In this document: positions 51,221 through 61,100 of the stretch, piece after piece
Layout of the letters: every line of letters starts with the position of its first letter
Numbering within the stretch: position 1 is the stretch's first letter
From: Clostridia bacterium
GTDB lineage: Bacteria > Bacillota > Clostridia > Christensenellales > Aristaeellaceae
Length of the DNA stretch: 64,000 bases
Direction of reading: 5' to 3'
NCBI GenBank assembly: GCA_017470145.1
Contig: JAFUFB010000030.1
Location: forward strand, 186,001 to 250,000
Program-made: the position numbers and the translations under genes
The notes under the pieces: model-generated
The model's database searches: none
The model's input: the letters and a program-made list of their open reading frames with translations, nothing else
Told to the model about the DNA's origin: nothing

Positions 51221-53029
51221 TTATACAATCACGCTGGCGCTGATGAGCCGTTGATAGAATTGATACCGATCATTGGGCAGGGGCTCTGCCTCCAGCTCCT
51301 CTATCACATCAATCTCACCCTTGAGCCAGCTTTCCAGTTTAGCAGCTGTTTCCTCCAATCGATAGATAGCCCCGCCATACCGATGGCCCATGACCTCCCA
51401 GCCAAAGGCCCGATAGCTTCTTTCCCACAGGGCCCGATGGGTTTCAGCCAGGGAGCGGTAGCGGGCGATAAGATCGGGAATCAGCTCCTCCAGCAGCCAG
51501 GAGAGCTTTCCCCGATCCTTGGCCAGATAGGCAGGCCGCAGCTGCTGCGCCAGTTCCGCCTTGCCCAGAGCAGCCTCGAACAGCGCGCCGGCATAGCGGC
51601 AATCCAACCGCTCCTCCCAGGGCCGCAGCGTCCGCAACGCCTGTGCATATCTCTCCGTCAGGCTTTCCCAGGTGTCCCCCTCCAGGGTAACGAGCGGCAG
51701 CAATGGATCGCCCCAGATCAGGGCTTTTCCGTTCCGATGATCCTCCGGGCTGGGATAGAAATCTCCCCAGGCGTCGATGACCTCCCGGGGCAAGCCCGTC
51801 AGGCATTCACCCATGGCCTGGATTTCGGTCTCAGCCGCCTCCGGCCCCTGCCAGCAGGTTTCGGAGAACAGCGGCAGCAGCCCATCCGCCAGAAAAAGAT
51901 CCGTCTCCGCCCCATCATCCCCCCACAGGGTGGCAAAAACGGTATCCAGCCGATGCTTCGCCGCCTGGCGCAGGGCCGGGCGCATGGTTGCCTCCGTGCG
52001 CTTTACATGGGGCAGGAAGCCGGACCAGGTCCAGTTTCCGCCGGCGAACACCGTTCCCCGGCCCATCCGTGCATGCTCCTTCAGCATCAGGTCGTAGGTT
52101 TCCTCCTCCTGATGATAATAATCCCAATAGACCATCTCCACCTGGGGCAGCTGGGCGATCACTTCTTCTGGCACATGGGCTTCCGGGTCATAATAATTCC
52201 CGGTCTTGGAGCCCAGGCGGAAGAACATATCGCTCCACATCATGGGCTGCAGGCCATTCTTTTCACAGATTTCCGTCACCCGGGCCAAATGCTGATTCAA
52301 CAGCTGGAAGCGGTTGGTTTCCCCATGCAGGTCGTGATATCTGCCCAGGCCCACCATATGGGCTTCATCCATGCCGATATGAATCCGGCGGGAGCGCACC
52401 GTCTTCGCCAGGGCGGCAATCTCCGTCTCCAGCAGCTGATAGACCTTCTCCTCCCCGATCAGATAAATATCATCAATATCCCCCATGCCTGCGGCCGCCG
52501 GCCATTGCAGGAACTGCTTCATATGGGCCAGGGTCTGGATGCAGGGGATCAGCTCCACGCCCATGGCGGCGGCATAATCATCCATCTGCTGCATCTCCTG
52601 CAGGGTATAGCGCCCCCGCAGATAGCCGAAATAGGGTTGCCCCGGCACCTCCACGGTATCCTCCGTGTAAAGCATCAACAGATTCATGCCCAGGGCCGCC
52701 AGGTGATCAATATAGCGGCAAACAGCTTCCGGCTTCATCACCGCGTTTCGGGACATATCGATCATGGCCCCACAATGGGCATAATGCCGGTTCTCCTGCA
52801 ATGTCAGCTCCGTCTTCCCTTCCCGCAGGGCTCGACTCAACCGGAAGAGCCCCCGAGCCGCCGCGGAAGCATCCCCCGCCGCGATGCGGGCAGCTTCTCC
52901 CTGCCGCCAGGAGATTTCCAGCCCTGGGCCTTCCGCCAATTCCACGGAAAAAGGCAGATGAACCCCCGTGGTTTCTTCCACCCGCTGCTGCAGGAATGCC
53001 AGATTGATCTTCTCTACTTCTGCCGCCAT
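51221..53029 (-). CDS. GH20-like beta-N-acetylhexosaminidase
   Basis: 602 residues. N-terminal alpha/beta domain, then a TIM barrel with the GH20 acid pair in HIGMDEAHMVG; MIDMSRNAVMKPEAVCRYID and LLMLYTEDTVEVPGQPYFG mark the start of the barrel. A helical C-terminal domain follows. No signal peptide, so it acts in the cytosol on imported amino-sugar oligosaccharides. Upstream of the MBL hydrolase gene. Confidence 0.85.
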   Translation of the reverse strand: MAAEVEKINLAFLQQRVEETTGVHLPFSVELAEGPGLEISWRQGEAARIAAGDASAAARGLFRLSRALREGKTELTLQENRHYAHCGAMIDMSRNAVMKPEAVCRYIDHLAALGMNLLMLYTEDTVEVPGQPYFGYLRGRYTLQEMQQMDDYAAAMGVELIPCIQTLAHMKQFLQWPAAAGMGDIDDIYLIGEEKVYQLLETEIAALAKTVRSRRIHIGMDEAHMVGLGRYHDLHGETNRFQLLNQHLARVTEICEKNGLQPMMWSDMFFRLGSKTGNYYDPEAHVPEEVIAQLPQVEMVYWDYYHQEEETYDLMLKEHARMGRGTVFAGGNWTWSGFLPHVKRTEATMRPALRQAAKHRLDTVFATLWGDDGAETDLFLADGLLPLFSETCWQGPEAAETEIQAMGECLTGLPREVIDAWGDFYPSPEDHRNGKALIWGDPLLPLVTLEGDTWESLTERYAQALRTLRPWEERLDCRYAGALFEAALGKAELAQQLRPAYLAKDRGKLSWLLEELIPDLIARYRSLAETHRALWERSYRAFGWEVMGHRYGGAIYRLEETAAKLESWLKGEIDVIEELEAEPLPNDRYQFYQRLISASVIV

Positions 53030-53107
53030 TTTACTTGCCTCCTGAGACCGTTCTGTTTTATCGTTTCATCCCTTGGATGCTTGTATTGCCTTCCCAGTTG
53101 CAAACCG

Positions 53108-54019
53108 TCACTCCTGCTTCACAATTCCCGCAATTCTCAATCCCTTTTGAAAATCCTCCGGCAGGGGGGCCTGGAAGAATAATTTCTCCCCTGTGCGGGG
53201 ATGAGTGAAGCGCAGGGACCAGGCATGGAGCATGAGGCAGGGAACCTTCACACCCTTTTCCCAGCCATAGAGGGGATCCCCGCAAACGGGGTGATGAAGG
53301 GCCTTCATGTGCACCCGAATCTGATGGGTTCGGCCGGTCAGGATATGTACATCCAGCAGAGTAGCCTCCCGCCCCTCCGCCAGCACCTGCCATTCGGTGA
53401 CGGCCTCCCGGCCCTCCGGGTCCACCGCCATTTTTTTGCGATCCTTCTTGCTGCGGTCGATGGGCAATTCTACCCTGCCCGCCGGCTCCTTCATCCGGCC
53501 CTCCACCAGGGCCCGATAATGCTTTTCAATTTCCCGATCCGCCAGCATCCGGCTCAGGGCCAGCTGGCTTTCATCATTCTTAGCCACGATCATTAATCCG
53601 GAGGTATCTTTATCCAGCCGATGCACAATGCCAGGCCGCAGCTCTCCGCCAATGCCCCCCAGGGAATCCAGATGATGCATCAGAGCATTGACCAAGGTCC
53701 CCTCCGCGTGGCCCGCCGCGGGATGGGTCACCATGCCCCGGGGCTTCACCACCACCGCCAGATCCGTATCCTGATAAAGAATCTGCAGGGGCAGATCCTC
53801 CGCCTGGGGCAGGGCGGGCTTCGGTTCCGGCACCGTCAATTCCAGCTCTTGTCCAGCGGGAGCCTTGGTTCCTGCTTTCGTGCAGGGCTTTCCAGCCAGG
53901 GTGCAGCAGCCTTCCGCCATCAGCGTTGCCACCCGGCTGCGACTGAGGCCAGAGACCTCGCTCAAAATCACATCCGTCCGCCGGCCGTCCCCGGCGGCCT
54001 TCCAAATCATTTCAGCCAT
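53108..54019 (-). CDS. rluD: RluA/RluD-family 23S rRNA pseudouridine synthase
   Basis: 303 residues from ATG 54019 (MAEMIWKAAGDGRRTDVIL); GGGGAGAGG lies just upstream and the start overlaps lspA by 8 nt. N-terminal S4 domain (LSRSRVATLMAEGCC), catalytic aspartate in VHRLDKDTSGLMIVAKN, then THQIRVHMKALHHPVCGDPLYG. lspA-rluD is a conserved Firmicutes pair. The exact rRNA site is not shown by sequence, so the symbol is by family. Confidence 0.92.
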   Translation of the reverse strand: MAEMIWKAAGDGRRTDVILSEVSGLSRSRVATLMAEGCCTLAGKPCTKAGTKAPAGQELELTVPEPKPALPQAEDLPLQILYQDTDLAVVVKPRGMVTHPAAGHAEGTLVNALMHHLDSLGGIGGELRPGIVHRLDKDTSGLMIVAKNDESQLALSRMLADREIEKHYRALVEGRMKEPAGRVELPIDRSKKDRKKMAVDPEGREAVTEWQVLAEGREATLLDVHILTGRTHQIRVHMKALHHPVCGDPLYGWEKGVKVPCLMLHAWSLRFTHPRTGEKLFFQAPLPEDFQKGLRIAGIVKQE

Positions 54020-54452
54020 GTTCCTCTCCCCTGAACAGATCAATCATCACCAACAGGCAACCCACCACCAAGGCCACATCCGCCAGATTAAAGATGGCAA
54101 AGCGCACAAAAAGCAGCTCGATCATGTCTGGCACAAAGCCGGTGATCAGCCGGTCCGCCAGATTGCCTACTGCGCCTCCCAGCATCATCATGAGCCCCAC
54201 CCAGCACAGGGGCCGGAGCGCTTTCCTTCGCAGGAAGAAGAAGGCGCCAACGATGACCCCCAGGCTCAGCAGGCCAAGGAGCCAGGGCCGCCCGGACAGC
54301 AGGGAAAAGGCCATGCCCGTGTTCCGGGCGGGATACAGGTCCAGGACGCCTGGGATCAGGAGGAAGCCTGAAGGCGGGATTCTGGGCCAGAGAAGCTTGC
54401 TGGCCCGGTCCAGCAGGAATACCAGCAGCGCAATCCATCCATATTTTTTCAT
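54012..54452 (-). CDS. lspA: signal peptidase II
   Basis: 146 residues with four membrane helices. NTGMAFSLL, GGAVGNLADRL and FNLADVALVVG carry the conserved asparagines and the catalytic aspartates. It removes signal peptides from prolipoproteins, so lipoproteins are made even though the two solute-binding proteins in this window lack a lipobox. Confidence 0.95.
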   Translation of the reverse strand: MKKYGWIALLVFLLDRASKLLWPRIPPSGFLLIPGVLDLYPARNTGMAFSLLSGRPWLLGLLSLGVIVGAFFFLRRKALRPLCWVGLMMMLGGAVGNLADRLITGFVPDMIELLFVRFAIFNLADVALVVGCLLVMIDLFRGEEHG

Positions 54453-54466
54453 TCGTTATACTCTAT

Positions 54467-54620
54467 CTGTTCTCCCATTCGCAGGAGAATTTCTTTTTTC
54501 CTCCCCTTTCAGGGGAGGATTCCTTATTTTTTCCCCCTCTGAGGAGAAATTTCTCGATTTTCTCCCCCTTCAAGGGAGGATTTCTTTGTCCTTCCTCCCT
54601 TTTTTAGGGGGAGGATTTTT
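54467..54620. repeat. array of five GC hairpins with T-rich spacers
   Basis: Five palindromes at a spacing of about 31-34 nt, for instance CCTCCCCTTTCAGGGGAGG, TTCTCCCCCTTCAAGGGAGG and CCTCCCTTTTTTAGGGGGAGG. On the plus strand each is followed by T-rich sequence. They lie upstream of lspA, next to the rmlD terminator. Confidence 0.75.
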
Positions 54621-54621
54621 T

Positions 54622-54648
54622 GAAAACAGGGGAGCCTGACGGCTCCCC
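54622..54648 (-). terminator. terminator of rmlD
   Basis: GGGGAGCC, loop GTCA, GGCTCCCC then TGTTTTC on the minus strand, just past the stop codon. Confidence 0.75.
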
Positions 54649-54657
54649 TAACAGTCA

Positions 54658-55518
54658 TTATTGTTCCATCTTTTCCAGCGCCAGCTCCTGCATGAATCGG
54701 CCCAGGGCATTTTCCACCGTCGGCATGGGCGCCACGCCAGCCTCCCGCAGCTTCTGGGAAGACAGGCGGGAATTCAGCGGCCGATGCGCGGGGGTAGGAT
54801 AATCGCTGGAAGGCACGGGGATTACCCGGCATTTCAGCCCCTGTCCAGCCAGGATCAGCCGGGCAAAATGGGCCCAGGACATGTATCCCTCGTTGGCCAC
54901 ATGATAAATGCCAAACTTCTCTGTCGGAATCAGGTCACAGATGACCCGGGCCAGATCCGCCGCATAGGTGGGGGAACCGATCTGATCATCCACCACTCGA
55001 ATTTCGGATTTTTCCGCCCCCAGGCGCAGCATGGTCCGGACAAAGTTCTTGCCATGGATACCATAGACCCAGGAGGTCCGCAGCAGGAAATAGCGCTTCA
55101 TCAAGCTGCGAACGGCAATCTCCCCTTGCACCTTGCTGAGGCCATACACGTTCTGCGGATCGTAGGGCGCATCCTCCGTCCAGGGCTCTTCCCCTTTTCC
55201 GGAGAACACATAGTCCGTAGAAATATAGACCATCTTCGCGCCAACGCTGAGGGCGGCTCGCACCATGTTCATGGTGCCATCTCCGTTCACCGCCGCGCAG
55301 ACCTCCGGCTCGCTTTCCGCCTTATCCACGGCGGTATAAGCAGCGCAATGAACCACCACATCCGGCGCATATTCCTGGACGCAGGCCTTCACCGCCGGGC
55401 CATCCGTCAGGTCAAAATCCTGCACGTCCACGCCCTTGCAGGGCACGCCTCGCTGATTCAGCAGCTGCACCACTTCCCAGCCCAGCTGGCCGTTAACTCC
55501 GGTCACCAGTACCCTCAT
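54658..55518 (-). CDS. rmlD: dTDP-4-dehydrorhamnose reductase family protein
   Basis: 286 residues from ATG 55518 (MRVLVTGVNGQLGWEVVQLL), GGAGG upstream. Extended short-chain dehydrogenase: Rossmann TGVNGQLG, STDYVFSG, catalytic YGLSK. It makes dTDP-rhamnose for surface polysaccharide. No other rml genes are in the window. Element B copies separate it from lysC. Confidence 0.92.
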   Translation of the reverse strand: MRVLVTGVNGQLGWEVVQLLNQRGVPCKGVDVQDFDLTDGPAVKACVQEYAPDVVVHCAAYTAVDKAESEPEVCAAVNGDGTMNMVRAALSVGAKMVYISTDYVFSGKGEEPWTEDAPYDPQNVYGLSKVQGEIAVRSLMKRYFLLRTSWVYGIHGKNFVRTMLRLGAEKSEIRVVDDQIGSPTYAADLARVICDLIPTEKFGIYHVANEGYMSWAHFARLILAGQGLKCRVIPVPSSDYPTPAHRPLNSRLSSQKLREAGVAPMPTVENALGRFMQELALEKMEQ

Positions 55519-55543
55519 GGGTTTTTCCTCCATTCATTATCCG

Positions 55544-55905
55544 GTCGCCCGCATTGTCGCGACTCCACACTGTGGATCGGATTCGCACGCGCACCGCGGG
55601 CGCAAGCGCCTCACGCACCGCGCGCGACATGATCGCTCTGTGCGGGCTCTGTAAGAATTTTTCGCAATTCCCGCCACTGGCGGGCGAAATTCTTTGTCCG
55701 GTCGCCCGCATTGTCGCGACTCCACACTGTGGAGCTCGCTCTGTGCGGGCTCTGTAAGAATTTTTCGCAATTCCCGCCACTGGCGGGCGAAAAATTCTTT
55801 GTCCGGTCGCCCGCATTGTCGCGACTCCACACTGTGGAGCTCGCTCTGTGCGGGCTCTGTAAGAATTTTTCGCAATTCCCGCCACTGGCGGGCGAAAAAT
55901 TCTTA
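55544..55905 (-). repeat. element B, three tandem copies at the lysC stop codon
   Basis: Copies 1 and 2 (counted from lysC) have a 105-bp period; copy 3 has about 52 extra bases in its second hairpin. Hairpin I: CGAAAAATTCTTA (55893-55905), which includes the lysC stop (55903-55905), is the exact inverse of 55860-55872; core CCCGCC-AGT-GGCGGG. Hairpin II on the minus strand: GCCCGCA/TGCGGGC and CTCCAC/GTGGAG with CAGAGC and CGCGACAA between. This fills the 384-nt rmlD-lysC gap. Confidence 0.85.
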
Positions 55906-57225
55906 CCCAACAAACTCATGATAGATCGCACGAATCGTGGCTTCAAAGTCGCTGTCGTTGACACCGACGATGATGCTCAGCTCGCTGGAGCCCTGGTCGA
56001 TCATGCGGACATTGATCCGGGCCCGGCTCATGGCGGAGAACAGCCGCGCCGCGGTGCCGCAGTTGCGCACCATGCCCCGGCCTACCGTCGCGATGATGGA
56101 CAAATTGTCGTTCACCGCGACGGAACCGCTGCCCCGGACCATCTCCTCCAGGCGGGCCATGATCTCCTCCCGATGAGGGGCTAGCAGCTCACTCTTCACC
56201 ACCACGCACATGGAATCGATGCCCGTGGGCATATGCTCAAAGGAAATGCCGTATTCCTCCAGCACGGAGAGCACCTTCCGGCCAAAGCCCACCTCGCTGT
56301 TCATCATGTTCTTCTCCACATAGATGACGCTATAACCCTTGTGGCCGGCGATGCCGGTAATGGTGGGCACGGACACCTCGTTGGGGGCGTTCTTGGTAAT
56401 CAGGGTGCCGGGATGATAGGGCTTATTGGTGTTGCGGATGTTGGTGGGAATCCCCGCCTGATGCACCGGGAACATAGCGTCCTCATGCAGCACGGAGGCG
56501 CCCATATGGCTCAGCTCCCGCAGCTCCTTATAGGTAATGGCGGAGATTTCGGAAGGGCCGTCCACAATCCGGGGATCCGCCATCAGGAAGCCGGACACAT
56601 CCGTCCAGTTTTCATACACATCGGCATTCACCGCCCGGGACACCAAGGCCCCTGTAATATCGCTGCCGCCCCGGGAGAAGGTCACCACCTCGCCGTTTTC
56701 CAGCGCGCCGTAGAAACCGGGCACCACGGCGGACTGCCCATCCGCCAGCAGGGCGGAAAGCAGCTCCTGGGTCTTCTCATCATCCAATGTGCCGTCAGCG
56801 TGAAAACGAATCCCCTCCGCGGCATCCACAAACTTCCAGCCCAGATAATCCGCCATCAGCAGGCCGCAGAGATATTCCCCGCGGCTGGCGCACCAATCCC
56901 GATTCTTCCCGCTTTCGATGCCCTCCGCCACCTGATTCAGGGCGGACTCGATATCCACCTTCAAATGCAGGGCCTGGGCGATGGAAAGATAGCGCTCCCG
57001 AATCATCCCAAAAGGCTCCTGGATGGGTTTCCCTTCCGCTGCCAGGGCATGACAGGCGTACAGCAGATCCGTCACCTTGTCATCGGAGGCAAACCTTTTT
57101 CCCGGCGCACTGGGCACCAGATATCTACGCGTGGGCTCCAGCTCCAGGATGCTGCGAACCTTGCGGAATTGTTCATCATTGGCCAAACTGCTGCCGCCAA
57201 ACTTGGTGACAATACATTCAAGCAC
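55903..57225 (-). CDS. lysC: aspartate kinase
   Basis: 440 residues from GTG 57225 (MLECIVTKFGGSSLANDEQF), chosen because GGGGAGG lies 9 nt upstream and the promoter at 57260-57288 starts transcripts near 57253; the longer open frame to 57480 is only the translated tandem repeat. Kinase motifs KFGGSS, FYGALENGEVVTFSRGGSD in part, and two C-terminal ACT domains (MCVVVKSELL, NLSIIATVGRGM, SSELSIIVGVNDSD) that probably bind lysine or threonine. First step from aspartate to lysine, methionine and threonine. Confidence 0.93.
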   Translation of the reverse strand: MLECIVTKFGGSSLANDEQFRKVRSILELEPTRRYLVPSAPGKRFASDDKVTDLLYACHALAAEGKPIQEPFGMIRERYLSIAQALHLKVDIESALNQVAEGIESGKNRDWCASRGEYLCGLLMADYLGWKFVDAAEGIRFHADGTLDDEKTQELLSALLADGQSAVVPGFYGALENGEVVTFSRGGSDITGALVSRAVNADVYENWTDVSGFLMADPRIVDGPSEISAITYKELRELSHMGASVLHEDAMFPVHQAGIPTNIRNTNKPYHPGTLITKNAPNEVSVPTITGIAGHKGYSVIYVEKNMMNSEVGFGRKVLSVLEEYGISFEHMPTGIDSMCVVVKSELLAPHREEIMARLEEMVRGSGSVAVNDNLSIIATVGRGMVRNCGTAARLFSAMSRARINVRMIDQGSSELSIIVGVNDSDFEATIRAIYHEFVG

Positions 57226-57259
57226 GAAGACAGTCCTCCCCATCATGTGATACGAGGCT

Positions 57260-57288
57260 ATTCTACCGCCCAGTTTCTGGGCTGTCAA
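57260..57288 (-). promoter_or_regulatory. promoter of lysC with palindromic spacer
   Basis: TTGACA (complement of 57283-57288), 17-nt spacer, TAGAAT (complement of 57260-57265). The spacer is the palindrome GCCCAGAAACTGGGC plus GG, derived from the neighbouring tandem repeat. Confidence 0.82.
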
Positions 57289-57297
57289 TCTTTTTCT

Positions 57298-57520
57298 CGC
57301 ACCCCCGCTCCGCGGGGGTGCTTCGATCACATTCTTTTTCCGCCCAGCTCTTGGGCCATCAAGCTTTTTTTCGCACTCCCCGCTCCGCGGGGGTGCTTCG
57401 ATCACATTCTTTTTCCGCCCAGCTCTTGGGCCATCAAGCTTTTTTTCGCACTCCCCGCTCCGCGGGGGTGCTTCGATCACGTTCTTTTCCCGCCCAGCTC
57501 TTGGGCTGTTAATCAGTTTT
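57298..57520. repeat. 75-bp tandem repeat array (about three units) with family A palindromes
   Basis: The units are in register at 57325, 57400 and 57475 (GATCAC). Each holds a family A palindrome (CCCCGCTCCGCGGGGGTGC) and a second palindrome CCGCCCAGCTCTTGGGCC. Since 75 nt is 25 codons, the minus frame stays open through all units (IEAPPRSGECEKKLDGPRAG). It fills the comF-lysC gap. Confidence 0.9.
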
Positions 57521-57529
57521 TCGCTCCAC

Positions 57530-58192
57530 CTATTCCACCGCTCGGGTGCAGGTCAGGACGGTGATGTCCTTTGCTCCGCCCTGCCTTAAGGCGGCGATGC
57601 AGCGCAGGGCGGTGGTGCCCGTAGTCAGCACATCGTCCACCAGCAGCACCGGGCTTTCCACCTTTCCCAGGGGAATAAATGCCTTCTTCAGGTTTCGCTG
57701 CCGGCGCTCCCGGTCCAGCCGGGCCTGGGGCGTATCGTTTCCCCGGCGGGCCAGCAGAGGTTGGCAAGTCAAGCCTAATTGCCGTGCCACCGCTTCCGCC
57801 AGCAGCTGCCCATGATCCACGCACCGCTCCCGCAGGCGGGGCCGGGGGATAGGCACCCAGGTCACCACCGTGTCCGGGGGAAACTCCGGAAAGAAGGCCG
57901 GCCGGGTTTGCAACACGCCGGCCAACTCCGCCGCAGCCCGGGCTTCCGCTCCGTATTTCAGCCGCAGCACCAGCTCCCGGCTCAGCCCCCGATGAGGCCG
58001 CATGCTCCAGGCAGGCACTCCCTGCAGCTCCCGAAACTCCCAGGATTCCAGGCTGTCGCTATAAAACAACTGCTCCCGGCAGGCAGGACACAGGCACTCC
58101 CCGCGAGCGGTTTTTCCGCAGCCCAGGCACACCGCGCCCTCGGGATACAGCACCTCCTGCAGGCATCTTTTGATCTCCCGCCAGACCCTCAT
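57530..58192 (-). CDS. comF: ComF-family phosphoribosyltransferase-like protein
   Basis: 220 residues. N-terminal zinc-finger cysteines (CLGCGK...CLCPACREQ) and the C-terminal PRTase loop VLLVDDVLTTGTTALRC. ComF is needed for DNA uptake in competent bacteria; many Firmicutes keep it without known competence. Its start overlaps the mfd stop by 4 nt (ATGA). Confidence 0.92.
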   Translation of the reverse strand: MRVWREIKRCLQEVLYPEGAVCLGCGKTARGECLCPACREQLFYSDSLESWEFRELQGVPAWSMRPHRGLSRELVLRLKYGAEARAAAELAGVLQTRPAFFPEFPPDTVVTWVPIPRPRLRERCVDHGQLLAEAVARQLGLTCQPLLARRGNDTPQARLDRERRQRNLKKAFIPLGKVESPVLLVDDVLTTGTTALRCIAALRQGGAKDITVLTCTRAVE

Positions 58193-61100
58193 GCGGCGGG
58201 CTCCTTTTCGATTTCCGCCGTCAGGCGGCGCACCAGCTTCAGCAAGGTCTTCATCAACTCCCGATCCGAGGACAGCTGGGTGCGATACACCATGGCGGGG
58301 CGGCTGTCCCGGGCGAAGTTCAGATCCGGGCTGACCCGCACCATGGCCTGCATCAGCTTCGCCGGATCGGGAATATACTTCTCGTCCAGGCGGAACACCG
58401 CGCCGCCCTTGCCCCGGCTAACCTGGCTGACCCCCAGCCGGTTGCTCATGGCCCGCAGCTGGCTGACATCCAGCAGGGTTTCCACCACCGCCGGCACATC
58501 CCCATAGCGGTCGATGAGCTCGTCTGTCACCTCCGCCCGATCCTGATCCGTCAGGATGGAGGCGATGCGCTTATAGATCTCCATGCGCTGCTTTTCATCA
58601 GCAATATAATCCCCAGGCAGGAAGGCGTCCACCCGTAAATCCACCCGGGTTTCCAGATCCCGCCGGGGGGCCCCCTCGTTCACCTCCGCCAGGGTTTCCT
58701 CAATCAGCTTACAATACATATCATAGCCCACGGTGGCCAGATGACCATGCTGCTCCGGGCCCAGGATGTTGCCTGCGCCCCGAATCTCCAGATCCCGCAT
58801 GGCGATGCGGAAGCCCGCGCCGAATTCCGTAAACTCCCGAATGGCCTCCAGCCGCTGCTGAGCGGTTTCGCTGAGAATCTTATCCATCCGTACCGTGAAA
58901 TAGGCATAGGCCTGGCGATTGCTGCGGCCCACCCGGCCCCGCAGCTGATACAGCTGGCTGAGGCCGAAGCGCTCCGCATCATAGACGATGAGGGTATTGG
59001 CGCTGGGCACGTCCAGGCCGCTCTCGATGATGGTGGTGCACAGCAGCACATCATAGCTGCCGGCATAGAAATCCATCATCACATCCTCCAGGGCGTGCTC
59101 CTTCATCTGCCCGTGGGCCACGCCTATCCGGGCCTCGGGCACCAGGGCCCGCAGCCGGGCATAGAAGCTCTCGATGCTGCGCACCCGATTGTACAGAAAA
59201 TAGACCTGACCGCCTCGGCCCAGCTCCCGCAGGATGGCGTCCCGAATCACGGCGTCGGAATATTCCATCACCATGGTCTGGACGGGCATCCGCTCCTCCG
59301 GCGGGGTTTCCAGCACGCTCATATCCCGAATGCCCGTCATGGACATATGCAGCGTCCGGGGAATGGGGGTGGCGCTGAGGGTCAGCACGTCCACCTGGCG
59401 CTTCAGGTTCTTGATGGCCTCCTTATGGGCCACGCCGAAGCGCTGCTCCTCGTCCACGATCAGGAGCCCCAGATCCTTAAACTTCACATCCTTCGCCAGC
59501 AGCCGATGGGTGCCCACCAGAATATCGATCTTTCCCTCCGCCAGGTCCGCAAGCACCTGCTTTTGCTCCTTGGCGGTGCGGAAACGGCTGAGGAAATCCA
59601 CTCGGGCCCCGGTGTTCCGGAAGCGCTTCAGGATGGTATTGTAATGCTGCTGCACCAGGATGGTGGTAGGTGCCAGCAGGGCCACCTGCTTCCCGTCTAC
59701 AACGGCCTTGAAAGCCGCCCGCAGGCTGACCTCCGTCTTGCCATAGCCCACGTCGCCACACAGCAGCCGGTCCATACTGCGGTCGCTTTCCATGTCAGCC
59801 TCGATCTCCCGGACGCTCTCCCTTTGGTCCGGGGTCAGCTCCCAGGGGAATTCATCCTCGAACTCCCGCTGCCAGGGGGTGGCCTTGCTGAAGGCATAGC
59901 CCGTCCGCTGGCTGCGCTCCGCATAGAGCTTTTTCAGGTCGAAGGCCAGGTGCTTCAGCCCCTCCTTCACCTTGCCCTTCTGCTTCGCCCACTCGCCTCC
60001 GCCCAGGCTGTTCAGCTTCGGGGGCTGAGAAGGATTTCCAATGTACCGCTGGACCCGCTCCAGCTGCTCCACGGGCACATAGAGCTTATCGTTGCCGTTA
60101 TATTGAATCAGCAAATAATCCCGCCAGGTGCCCTCGCTCTGCAGCCGGGTAATGCCCTTATAGATGCCGACGCCGTGATCCTCGTGCACGACAAAATCCC
60201 CCACCTTCAGCTCCGTAAAGGTGGAGATGCGCTCTCCCGTACGTTTTTTGCTCTTGCTCTTCCGATACCCCTCGCCCCAGATATCCGCATCGCTGACCAG
60301 GGCCAGGTTGCCGCCGGGCATCAGGAAGCCCCGGCTCAGGGTCAGGGGCAGAATCACCGCCCCCTCCTTTGGTAGCGGCGCCTCCGGGTTTTCCAGGAAG
60401 GAGGCTTTCTCCTCCAGCTCCGCCAGATTCTCCGCCAGGCGGCGGCCCCGGGCTTCGCCGCCGCTGAGCAGCAGCATCCGATAGCCCTTTTCCCGCCAGG
60501 CCGCCAGATCGTTTTTCAGCAGGCGAATCTGCCCCTGATAGCCCACCAGACCGCCAGCCCCCAGGTCCACGCTATCCACCGGGCGAACGCCCCCCAGGCC
60601 CTGCAGCATCTCCGTCAGCACCAGCAGGGGCAGGGTTTCCATCTTTCGCCGGAGGGTCTCCCAATCCTGCAGCAGCTCCTCCTGAGGCTGCACCGCCTCG
60701 CCCCGGGCGATGGCGCTCTGCAAATCCTCGCCAAAGCCGGCCAGGCGCTCCTCCGTGCGGCTGCGAATCCGGTCCGGCTCCCACAGCAGCACCACATCCG
60801 GCTGCATCCAGTCCAGGAGGTCCGCGGTGTCCTCCGTCAGCACCGAAATCCAGCTGCGCATCCGCCGAAAGGGGACGCCGCTTTCCACCAGATCCGCGTC
60901 TGCCCGCAAGCGGGCCCGCCGGCGCTCCATCTCGTTGCTTTCCCGGCTCTGATAGGCCGCCTCCCGGGCTTTAGGGGCAATCTGGGTGTCGAAATATTCC
61001 TCGTCCTCGTCGTCCTCCGGCAGGGGCGGCAAATCCGCCAGCAGCCTGGGCGCCTCCTTCGGGGCCACTCCTGCCTCCCGCAGGGCGTTCCGCATCCTTT

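Noticed and set aside
57298-57520. CRISPR array
   Set aside because: The 75-bp units are repeated in full without distinct spacers, and no cas gene is nearby. It is a tandem duplication of palindromes.
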